12,686 nt of DNA from Aequorivita sp. (GTDB lineage: Bacteria; Bacteroidota; Bacteroidia; Flavobacteriales; Flavobacteriaceae), in the NCBI GenBank assembly GCA_020435865.1, contig JAGQYZ010000006.1:1-12686 (forward strand), written 5' to 3'. The notes beneath the pieces are model-generated. The model did no database searches. It saw only the letters and a list, made by a program, of their open reading frames with translations, and had not been told where the DNA came from. Position numbers and translations under genes: made by a program. Of this stretch, positions 7,422 to 12,624 are shown piece after piece (positions within the stretch are counted from its first letter, which is position 1; every line of letters begins with the position of its first letter).

Positions 7422-8267
7422 TTACATTGCCCCCCATTCTTTTAAAGATTTTTCATTTAATGCTACATAATCATTATTTCCTGCTGCTCTTGCAAGTTCC
7501 AATGATTTTTTGGCAGCCTCAATAGCTCCCTTTTTGTCACCTGCTTTTGCATAGATCAAAGACTTTTGGCGGAACTGCCAAAATTTTGGGTCTTTGTTCA
7601 TTTCAATAGATTTGTCAATCCAATTTTTTGCTTTGCCAATATCCTTTCCTGATTCAAGATAGTAAACGGCTGCAGCATAATAATCATTTGAGTCTGGTCC
7701 GTTCATTACTTTTTGGATGTTATCAGAAACCATTTTATCTGTTCCAAATTTAATTGGCACACCTACATACGTCTTTTCCCAAAGCATACCGAGAACTACA
7801 GAATCACTTTTCAAACTGTCAAAAGACATTGTGAACGTTTCAATATTCATTGGCATTGGGTATGCTGGCACTGTTACTTGTGCAGCCACTTTGCTGTCGT
7901 CCCAGGTTACTGGTGTTCCCCAGTTGGATGCATCGTTATAAAAATATACTTCCCAACTTGAAGTACCTGGTTTGGTGTAAATTGCATAACTACCGGCTTT
8001 TAATGTTTTACCACCCACTTCAACATCATCACTGAAAGTAATTTTGGTGTTTGCATTAGCCCCTGTGCGCCACATAGCATTATAAGGCACCAAACCACCA
8101 AAAATGGTTCTGCCTCTCATGGATGGACGTGAATATTCTAAAGTTACATCTGTAAGTCCTACTTTTTGTTCAATTTTTTGAAATGGACTCGGTTGCGGTG
8201 TTTCAATCTGTGCTTGCATGCCAACGGTTAGCAACAAAGCGGAAAAAAGTAAAATAATCTTTTTCAT
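7422..8267 (-). CDS. Secreted DUF2911 domain protein with TPR-like C-terminus
   Basis: A 281-residue exported protein with a Sec signal peptide at 1-20 (MKKIILLFSALLLTVGMQAQ). The DUF2911 domain spans about 28-170 and shows the family hallmark YSRPSMRGRTIFGGLV and then PYNAMWRTGANANT (45-73). The motifs AGSYAIYT and WEVYFYND follow. From about 180 to 275 come helical repeats (DYYAAAVYYLESGKDIGKA, FRQKSLIYAKAGDKKGAI) that look like two to three TPR units. The biochemical function is unknown; it is a periplasmic or outer-surface protein. The frame opens upstream to 8300, but the ATG at 8267 gives a clean signal peptide and is chosen. It is transcribed towards the shared terminator at 7373-7404. 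A weak -7-like TATTTTCG lies at 8300-8307. The gene is typical of the flavobacterial core genome. Confidence 0.92.
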   Translation of the reverse strand: MKKIILLFSALLLTVGMQAQIETPQPSPFQKIEQKVGLTDVTLEYSRPSMRGRTIFGGLVPYNAMWRTGANANTKITFSDDVEVGGKTLKAGSYAIYTKPGTSSWEVYFYNDASNWGTPVTWDDSKVAAQVTVPAYPMPMNIETFTMSFDSLKSDSVVLGMLWEKTYVGVPIKFGTDKMVSDNIQKVMNGPDSNDYYAAAVYYLESGKDIGKAKNWIDKSIEMNKDPKFWQFRQKSLIYAKAGDKKGAIEAAKKSLELARAAGNNDYVALNEKSLKEWGAM

Positions 8268-8409
8268 GGTAGTGATTTTTAGTTGTTTATATCTTCTCAC
8301 GAAAATACAATATGCAGATTTTTAAAAAGTTAAGAAAAACCTAAATAAAGAATATATTTTGAGGTTTTACATGCTTAGTGAAGATTCGTGTATTTTGTTT
8401 AGCATCCAG

Positions 8410-8874
8410 TTAATGCAAACTTATCACTTTCGTAATTTTCCAGTCATTATCTATATGTTTCCACATAATAATAAATTTACTGGGGTGCGATGATGCATCT
8501 GGTTCTTGGTTGTTGTAAAACTTATGATAACCCATTTCAACAGCACCATAATCTTTTATAGGATAAACCTCAACGCTTCCCTTTATCAGTTCTCTTGTTA
8601 CTTTTCCGCAAATATATTTTTCAGTGGCATCAATAATACCTTGTTTTGAAGTCATCAGCCCGCCTGTATCGTGGTAAAATTCAATGTCATCTGCATAAAT
8701 AGCAGCTTGCTTTTCCAAATTGCAGTGGTTATAGGCGTCAAAAAAAAGTGCATCCATAGCGACAATGGTGTTATACAGTCCTTTGTCATCTGGCACATAC
8801 GCTTTTGTTGATTTACACGACACAAAAGATAGTAGGGCTACCAAAAAAGAAAAAATTACGGTTGGTTTGTTCAT
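8410..8874 (-). CDS. NTF2/SnoaL-like (DUF4440-type) lipoprotein
   Basis: A 154-residue protein with a lipoprotein signal. The hydrophobic stretch VIFSFLVALLSFVSC ends at Cys20, with lipobox F-V-S-C (Phe at -3 is slightly unusual). The residues after Cys20 are K-S-T-K, basic rather than acidic. The mature chain has the NTF2-like cone-fold pattern: a helical DALFFDAYNHCNLEKQAAIYADDIEFYHDTGG segment (split at DAYNHC), KQGIIDATEKYI, then beta strands VEMGYHKFY and KFIIMWKHIDNDWKITKVISLH at the end. Such proteins may be enzymes (isomerase or dehydratase) or simple binding proteins, and no catalytic set can be identified here. The Asp/His pair in the YADDIEFYHDTGG stretch is typical for the family. 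It precedes the DUF2911 gene by 142 bases in the same direction. Confidence 0.88.
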   Translation of the reverse strand: MNKPTVIFSFLVALLSFVSCKSTKAYVPDDKGLYNTIVAMDALFFDAYNHCNLEKQAAIYADDIEFYHDTGGLMTSKQGIIDATEKYICGKVTRELIKGSVEVYPIKDYGAVEMGYHKFYNNQEPDASSHPSKFIIMWKHIDNDWKITKVISLH

Positions 8875-8950
8875 GGGGTGCTTCGTTTTTTTTATAAGAC
8901 AACTTAACCTAGCTTTTGTAACAGTTTTAAAAAGATTTTTTTTGGTATGG

Positions 8951-9010
8951 GTTGCAACTATGTGGTAGTGATGAAAATACGCCGCAATGAATTATATGTG
9001 GTGTAGTTTG
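8951..9010. repeat. Short palindrome and direct repeat in the VOC-lipoprotein spacer
   Basis: The 142-base spacer between the VOC gene and the lipoprotein gene holds a perfect 8-bp palindrome GTTGCAAC (8951-8958) and two copies of TATGTGGT (8959-8966 and 8995-9002). These features resemble an eroded version of the structured spacers farther right, but the 31-bp element itself is not found here. The rest of the spacer is A/T-rich with no gene seen. Confidence 0.4.
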
Positions 9011-9016
9011 TAATTT

Positions 9017-9439
9017 TTATATATAAAATTCTCGTTCATTTACTTTAATCGTGGTTAGTTCAACAGTATGTCCATCAAGGTCTTTAGTGTATAATGAATC
9101 AAAGTAATGATGGTCTTGAATATTAAATTCTAAATTCAATTCAACATATCGTTTTTTTGCTTTTTCAAAATTTTCATTTGTCACATTAAAAGCGAAATGG
9201 TCAATTTTCACATTCTTAGAAATTGGGTCAAGTTTAGTATCCGTTTTATTTGCTGGAAACAATGCGATTCCTGATTTTCCCGAAAGTAAAAAGACTGGAA
9301 AGTCTCCCCATTCGGGTAACTGATATCGTTTCAGTCCCAATACTTTTTCATACCATTTTGCAGATGCATCAATATCAACAACTCGAATAGCCACGTGGTC
9401 TAAAAATTCAATTTCTATTTTATGCTCTTTATCTGTCAT
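9017..9439 (-). CDS. VOC-fold metalloprotein (glyoxalase/dioxygenase/FosX-like)
   Basis: A 140-residue cytoplasmic protein built from two beta-alpha-beta-beta-beta modules. The three expected metal ligands of the vicinal oxygen chelate superfamily are visible: His15 in FLDHVAIRV, His81 in KIDHFAFNV, and Glu127 in GHTVELTT. The second module ends with the YFDSLYTKDLDGHTVEL stretch (Ser, Tyr, Asp, Gly, Glu pattern), seen in ring-cleaving dioxygenase and fosfomycin-resistance-like members. The substrate cannot be assigned; lyase, dioxygenase or resistance roles are all possible. The start ATG at 9439 lies a few bases after a CGTTGTGCG-type sequence that ends the neighbouring spacer. Stand-alone VOC genes are common in mobile cassettes, which fits this neighbourhood. 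Confidence 0.9.
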   Translation of the reverse strand: MTDKEHKIEIEFLDHVAIRVVDIDASAKWYEKVLGLKRYQLPEWGDFPVFLLSGKSGIALFPANKTDTKLDPISKNVKIDHFAFNVTNENFEKAKKRYVELNLEFNIQDHHYFDSLYTKDLDGHTVELTTIKVNEREFYI

Positions 9440-9462
9440 TATTCAAATTACGCACAACGGTC

Positions 9463-9810
9463 TCAGCTAGGAGCATTTTGTCCCGCCTCATCAGCTTCTT
9501 TCTTCAATTCTATGTCGTCATTAACATCCACTTTGTCCTTCATTTGCATGGCGGGTTTAACTCTTCCTTGTTTTTGTTGCACTACATGCCATGCTTCATG
9601 AGGTAGATGTTTTTCCTGCCCAGAGGCTACATGTATATCTGTTCCTTGAGCATAGGCATGGGCTTGCAGCTGAGCAGGTTTAAAAAAATTTCGCTGAACG
9701 TTCACAGCATCTATCGACATCCCAGATAAGTTTTCAATTCCTGACTTCAAATTGTCCGGTAAGCCAGTTTTGTTGTTTTTTGGTTTCGTCAACTTTGATT
9801 GTTTTTTCAT
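9463..9810 (-). CDS. Minimal DUF4157 (eCIS core domain) protein with HExxH motif
   Basis: A 115-residue protein that is essentially only a DUF4157 domain. Visible hallmarks are TGLPDNLKSGIENLSGMSID (15-34), then KPAQLQAHAYAQGTDIHVA (44-62), GQEKHLPHEAWHVVQQKQGR (64-83) with the metalloprotease-type HEAWH at 71-75, and KPAMQM followed by a KKEADEAG segment (103-110) whose Glu105 could be a third ligand. In larger proteins this domain sits in front of toxin or effector regions and marks cargo of extracellular contractile injection systems. No effector region follows here, and no signal peptide is evident. The last residues (GQNAPS) differ from the usual family continuation, and the stop lies next to a cassette-like spacer end, so the gene may be truncated. 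Enzymatic activity is unproven for the family. Confidence 0.88.
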   Translation of the reverse strand: MKKQSKLTKPKNNKTGLPDNLKSGIENLSGMSIDAVNVQRNFFKPAQLQAHAYAQGTDIHVASGQEKHLPHEAWHVVQQKQGRVKPAMQMKDKVDVNDDIELKKEADEAGQNAPS

Positions 9811-9970
9811 AGGTAGTAATTTTAAGGTGCGTCAACAGTCTGTGTATGATATCGTTGCGTGATTAAGCACCTAATTTAGTGAATAAAAACCGAATAGACA
9901 CGAGAGCAGCGAACTGGCGCAGCAATTTTCGTAAGTAAGCTTGTACTAGCAATTACTTATAGCCATTTTT
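9811..9970 (-). other. Structured intergenic spacer between sdpI and the DUF4157 gene
   Basis: This 160-base stretch has no open reading frame of note. It contains the 31-bp recurrent element (9925-9955), an imperfect palindrome around CACCTAATTTAGTG (9869-9882), and G/C-rich short inverted pieces near 9901-9922 (GCAGCG, GGCGCAGC) in otherwise A/T-rich DNA. No TAnnTTTG promoter is seen for the downstream DUF4157 gene. The spacer could be a recombination site, an mRNA-stabilising structure or a processed repeat; the sequence alone does not decide. Confidence 0.5.
9925..9955 (-). repeat. Recurrent spacer element, copy 1
   Basis: This 31-base element reads on the plus strand ATTTTCGTAAGTAAG followed by CTTGTACTAGCAATTA. 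It matches copy 2 at 11530-11560 at 28 of 31 positions and lies just after the sdpI stop codon in the direction of transcription. Such identity in otherwise different spacers points to a common, perhaps mobile, origin. Confidence 0.8.
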
Positions 9971-10618
9971 CTAAGCCGTTTTTCTTACTTTTTTATACAT
10001 TAGGTATGAGTGTACAATAGGAATAATTGTAATCAAACCTGTTATTATCATAAATATCATAAAATTTAAACTTTTATCTAAAATCAAGCTAAAAACAACA
10101 ATCAAAGTTCCACCAACAAACCAAATTTTTCCACCTAATTTATGCGTCGCTTTCCAAATGGTTTCATTTTCTAGTGTCCAAGGTGTTCTTATACCGATGA
10201 AATAGTTAGGTTTGATTGTTTTAAAATAATTTCCGAGAATTATGAATAAAACTCCAATTAATAAGACGATATAATTTGGGTTCGAAAAAGACTGATTTTT
10301 TGCTGTATATATAATAAATAATGCAAAAATTGACATAAAAGTTGTCAGCAAAAACTTTATAGCCTGAAGTTTTCCACCCATTTTATTTAATTTGTTTTTT
10401 GGGTCAATTTTAGGAACAACCAAAAATATTAGATATACGAATAGTGGTAAAATGAAAGGAATAATTATCATCTCTGACTTATCTCCGTATCTGTCAATTT
10501 CTCCTTTGATATTCCAATGCATTGGAACTTTGTTTGGTAGTTCATTCCATACATATACTAAATATATAAATGGCAATAGCACAATTGCCAAAATTGGAAG
10601 TTCTTTTTTAAAGTTCAT
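9971..10618 (-). CDS. sdpI: SdpI-family membrane protein (toxin immunity / signalling)
   Basis: A 215-residue inner-membrane protein with about six hydrophobic segments, near residues 7-24, 49-68, 86-105, 116-132, 165-180 and 186-208. The DUF1648 part shows LPNKVPMHWNIKGE and DRYGDK (27-47). The SdpI signature is GNYFKTIKPNYFIGIRTPW (129-147), then TLENETIWKATHKLGGKIW (148-166). In Bacillus subtilis, SdpI protects the cell from the secreted SdpC toxin and, when bound to toxin, sequesters the repressor SdpR at the membrane. The gene sits 4 bases after sdpR, in the same two-gene order as the Bacillus immunity operon. No sdpA, sdpB or sdpC homologue is in the window. The molecular role in this organism is inferred from the family; the family assignment itself is strong. 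Confidence 0.9.
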   Translation of the reverse strand: MNFKKELPILAIVLLPFIYLVYVWNELPNKVPMHWNIKGEIDRYGDKSEMIIIPFILPLFVYLIFLVVPKIDPKNKLNKMGGKLQAIKFLLTTFMSIFALFIIYTAKNQSFSNPNYIVLLIGVLFIILGNYFKTIKPNYFIGIRTPWTLENETIWKATHKLGGKIWFVGGTLIVVFSLILDKSLNFMIFMIITGLITIIPIVHSYLMYKKVRKTA

Positions 10619-10622
10619 AAGT

Positions 10623-10877
10623 CTATTTTTTTAGTGTTAGTACCCAGTTTAGCAAATCTTCCAAAATGCTTGTATTTAACGTGTATTCTACAAATTGACC
10701 TTTTTTCTCACTTGTAATTAGGTCAGCTTGTTTTAAAATATCCAGATGATGCGAAATACTTGGTTTAGATATATTAAATCGGTCTGCGATTTCGCCAGCA
10801 TTCATATCCTTTTCTTTCAGAAGCTCTATTATCTGTCTTCGGGTTTCATCATTAAGTGCTTTAAAAAGTGAATTCAT
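10623..10877 (-). CDS. sdpR: SdpR-like ArsR-family autorepressor
   Basis: An 84-residue winged-helix repressor. The fold is visible as FKALNDETRRQIIELLKEKD (5-24), the helix-turn-helix AGEIADRFNISKPSISHHLD (27-46) and LKQADLI, then the wing KKGQFVEYTLNT (58-69) and a C-terminal helix. There is no cysteine, so it cannot be a thiol metal sensor like ArsR or SmtB. The length, and segments such as NISKPSISHHLDILKQAD and KGQFVEYTLNTSILED, agree closely with SdpR of Bacillus. A 9-bp inverted repeat overlaps its own promoter, so negative autoregulation is likely. Relief would come from sequestration by SdpI, as in the Bacillus model. The sdpI gene follows after 4 bases. Confidence 0.92.
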   Translation of the reverse strand: MNSLFKALNDETRRQIIELLKEKDMNAGEIADRFNISKPSISHHLDILKQADLITSEKKGQFVEYTLNTSILEDLLNWVLTLKK

Positions 10878-10926
10878 TTATTTAGTTATTTAGACAAATA
10901 TCTAAATAATATTTTAAATAACCAAA
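10878..10926 (-). promoter_or_regulatory. sdpRI promoter overlapped by a palindromic operator
   Basis: On the minus strand TTTG (10923-10926) is followed after 20 bases by GATATTTG (10895-10902), a near match to TAnnTTTG. The -7 element lies inside a perfect inverted repeat TTATTTAGA-N6-TCTAAATAA (10886-10909). A further direct copy of the half-site TTATTTAG abuts it (10878-10885), and a weaker half, TTTAAATAA, lies at 10913-10921. A dimeric ArsR-type repressor bound here would block transcription of its own gene. Confidence 0.75.
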
Positions 10927-10972
10927 CGTGTTTAATTTTAGAATGGCATAGAATGGTTTTGTTGTTAGTAGT

Positions 10973-11402
10973 TTATACTCTTTTATAAAATGGAACAATG
11001 ATTCCTTTTTCTAAATAATTCTTTAATCCATTCAGTAAAATAGCCCAACAAAATGATGATCTTTTGTAATGAGCATTACATTCTGTCCGCCCTATATGAC
11101 AAAAATTTACCTGAACATTAGCTACATTTTGTTCCAGCTCAAAACCAAAAGAAGTGGAATCCCAATCCGAGTCAGATTTGGTCATCTTAATGTGGAAAGA
11201 TCTCTCCTTTTCTGATTTAATAACTTTACCAAACCAATCATATTCTGATGTGAAGAAGAAGTTATAGACTTCACCTTCTCTTGGTTTTCCTTCACACCTA
11301 AGAGGCCACCAATTAACTACATGCTTTGGTTCAGTGATGGCATTATAAATTTTTTTTAATGGGGGCTTTAATCACCAATTCATGATAAATTGAGTATGTC
11401 AT
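10973..11402 (-). pseudogene. SRPBCC/AHSA1-like protein gene broken by a +1 frameshift
   Basis: Two overlapping frames together encode one 142-residue SRPBCC (START-like, Aha1-type) domain. The first frame starts at the ATG at 11402 with MTYSIYHELVIKAPIKK and then hits a stop just after an eight-base A run (11350-11357 on the plus strand as T). If one A is removed, the reading continues without stops as IYNAITEPKHVVNWWPLRCE, GKPREGEVYNFFFTSEYDWF, GKVIKSEKERSFHIKMTKSD and so on. It ends NGLKNYLEKGIIVPFYKRV at 10973. The conserved family features (API-KIYNAIT, WWPLRCEG, CWAILLNGLKNYLEKG) fall on both sides of the break. The domain binds hydrophobic ligands or acts as a co-chaperone-like module in the family. 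The cause may be a mutation, a sequencing error or slippage in the homopolymer. Confidence 0.85.
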
Positions 11403-11504
11403 AGTTTATTGGTTTATTAAAGGATTTAGGTAGTGCTTTTTTAATTATTACCAACGTTTTCGTATATGAACTGTGGCATGTCTCGGCACGAACCTCTCCA
11501 GATA

Positions 11505-11534
11505 AAAATCGGCTTTGAGAAATCCGTAGATTTT
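11505..11534. repeat. Nested, mutually exclusive hairpins
   Basis: AAATC and GATTT (11520-11524 and 11529-11533) form a stem around a four-base loop CGTA. AAAATC (11505-11510) can instead pair with GATTTT (11529-11534). The two structures compete for the same right arm. Confidence 0.55.
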
Positions 11535-11560
11535 AGTAAGTAGGCTTGCACTAGCAATTA
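11530..11560 (-). repeat. Recurrent spacer element, copy 2
   Basis: On the plus strand this reads ATTTTAGTAAGTAGG then CTTGCACTAGCAATTA, differing from copy 1 (9925-9955) at three positions. It lies 26 bases after the stop codon of the SRPBCC gene at 11586, whereas copy 1 lies 16 bases after the sdpI stop, so both copies mark the 3' side of a gene in the same orientation. Confidence 0.8.
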
Positions 11561-11585
11561 ATTTTATAGGGTGTTATGGGCAGTT

Positions 11586-12023
11586 TTATTTTTCTGATGC
11601 AATTTTTAATTCCATTAAATTTTTTTGAACGCCATTATCCAAGTTTTTTTGAAAATACCTTTTGAAAATCTTTGGGAGCATTCCTTGCAAACTCTCATCA
11701 ACATAAACTGTTGTTTTCGCTCCTTCATCTTTAAAGAACCAATTATGAATTGCACTTGCACCAAAGGTTTTTCCTGTCCAACCAAATTTGATATTAGGTT
11801 CGACTGTGTGGATCTGAGATGTAAATGAAAGTCCACCAGCCTTCCATCTAAACTCAACCCCTTCCTTTAGTTCTTCTTTTAAATTCGATTCAGTAACTTC
11901 TGATTGCCAAGTAGGCCAGTCATTTATTTTTGTCAATATCTGCCAAACTTTTTCCGTTGGTGCGTTTATGACAATCGCAGAATGTGATTTCACAGGTGCT
12001 TCTTCATTAATTGGAATTTTCAT
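11586..12023 (-). CDS. SRPBCC family protein (polyketide cyclase/START-like fold)
   Basis: A 145-residue cytoplasmic protein with the helix-grip fold used to hold hydrophobic ligands. The N-terminal beta strand and helix are SHSAIVINAPTEKVWQILTK, followed by NDWPTWQSEVTES, a classic SRPBCC motif set. The strands FRWKAGGLSFTSQI and KFGWTGKTFGASAIHNWFF come next, then a long C-terminal helix IFKRYFQKNLDNGVQKNLME. No catalytic residues can be assigned. The reading frame extends to a TTG at 12050 that overlaps the upstream gene by 17 bases. The ATG at 12023 is preferred because it lies 10 bases after the upstream stop (TGA ending at 12034) and gives a normal family start. It is very likely co-transcribed with the pentapeptide-repeat gene, and it is unrelated in detail to the broken SRPBCC gene downstream. 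Confidence 0.88.
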   Translation of the reverse strand: MKIPINEEAPVKSHSAIVINAPTEKVWQILTKINDWPTWQSEVTESNLKEELKEGVEFRWKAGGLSFTSQIHTVEPNIKFGWTGKTFGASAIHNWFFKDEGAKTTVYVDESLQGMLPKIFKRYFQKNLDNGVQKNLMELKIASEK

Positions 12024-12033
12024 TTCTTTAGGC

Positions 12034-12603
12034 TCATTTTTCGATGTCAATAGTATATTTGTCTAAAAGCCCTGAAATGCCCAAAATAGAAAATTTTGTT
12101 TTTTTAATTCGGTTGATTTCTGGGTCAATGGAATAGTTGTAAGAAGTCCGAAAGTCAGATTTTTCAAGTATTGTATGGTTAAAAACTGATTGTGTCAGAT
12201 TACAGTTGTCAAATACAACACTTGTCAAGTCTGCTTCTGCAAAGTCGGTTTCCTGTAACTGCGAATTTTTGAAAATGGTCTTCTTAATTTTGGTCTTGTA
12301 AAACGAAGAATGGTTGAGTTGGCAGCTGTTAAACGAAAATGAAAGTCCAAACTCGTTGCAGTTATCAAATTGTAATCCCAACATTTTACAGTCCTTGAAT
12401 TTTACATTTTGAAATGAAGTTTTATTTAGTTGGGCGTTACTTAAGTTACAGTCAATAAACTCACATTCAATAAACTTAACTTCAGATAAATTTGAATTTA
12501 AAAAATTACAGTTAAAGAATGTGCAATTTTCATAATCGTCTAATTTCAGAGGGATTTCTGAAAAATTATTTTGTTTAAATATTTGCTCTTCTATATATTC
12601 CAT
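12034..12603 (-). CDS. Pentapeptide-repeat protein (Qnr/MfpA-like fold)
   Basis: A 189-residue protein built mainly of A(D/N)LXX-type five-residue repeats from about residue 25 to 152. Examples are NCTFF NCNFL NSNLS EVKFI ECEFI, later NSQLQ ETDFA EADLT SVVFD and NCNLT. The central Phe or Leu of each repeat is well kept, which predicts a right-handed four-sided beta helix. The repeats end with DFRTSYNYSIDPEINRIKK, and a non-repeat tail FSILGISGLLDKYTIDIE follows (171-188), in the position where Qnr and MfpA carry a dimerising helix. Those relatives mimic DNA and protect gyrase from quinolones. It is slightly shorter than Qnr (about 218 residues), and the loops that matter for Qnr activity cannot be recognised, so resistance function is only a possibility. 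The ATG at 12603 overlaps the third copy of the spacer element. Confidence 0.9.
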   Translation of the reverse strand: MEYIEEQIFKQNNFSEIPLKLDDYENCTFFNCNFLNSNLSEVKFIECEFIDCNLSNAQLNKTSFQNVKFKDCKMLGLQFDNCNEFGLSFSFNSCQLNHSSFYKTKIKKTIFKNSQLQETDFAEADLTSVVFDNCNLTQSVFNHTILEKSDFRTSYNYSIDPEINRIKKTKFSILGISGLLDKYTIDIEK

Positions 12604-12624
12604 TTTGTAAGTTCAGCTTGCACC
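12602..12624 (-). repeat. Recurrent spacer element, diverged copy 3
   Basis: On the plus strand ATTTTGTAAGTTCAGC then TTGCACCTA keeps the blocks ATTTT, GTAAGT and GCTTGCAC of copies 1 and 2 but has small insertions and lacks the CTAGCAATTA end. It overlaps the start codon of the pentapeptide gene, so here it lies 5' of a gene. Resemblance is partial, so homology is less certain. Confidence 0.45.

Larger units (their letters stand above)
11403..11585 (-). other. Structured intergenic spacer between the two SRPBCC genes
   Basis: This 183-base non-coding stretch contains the second copy of the recurrent element and a nested hairpin region (11505-11534). On the minus strand its outer ends read GCCCATAACACCC near the upstream gene's stop and AACGTTGG (11451-11458) near the downstream gene. 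These ends are weakly complementary, which is the shape expected of a cassette recombination site or a folded spacer. No TAnnTTTG promoter is seen. Confidence 0.5.

Noticed and set aside
7713..8035. Plus-strand open frames opposite the DUF2911 gene
   Set aside because: There are three overlapping short frames with no domain, promoter or leader, all opposite a clearly conserved gene.
8268..8300. Upstream start extending the DUF2911 protein by eleven residues
   Set aside because: It would bury the signal peptide behind a basic stretch (MRRYKQLKITT), and the region fits an untranslated leader with a possible -7 element at 8300-8307.
10973..11185. Independent 70-residue protein starting MTKSDSDWD
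   Set aside because: Its sequence is the C-terminal half of an SRPBCC domain whose N-terminal half is found directly upstream across a one-base frameshift.
9925..11560. CRISPR array based on the repeated element
   Set aside because: The copies are about 1.6 kb apart with genes between them; there are no regular short spacers and no cas genes.
12024..12050. TTG start for the SRPBCC gene overlapping the pentapeptide gene
   Set aside because: The ATG at 12023 gives a normal family N-terminus and sits just after the upstream stop. A rare TTG start in the overlap is less likely, though not excluded.
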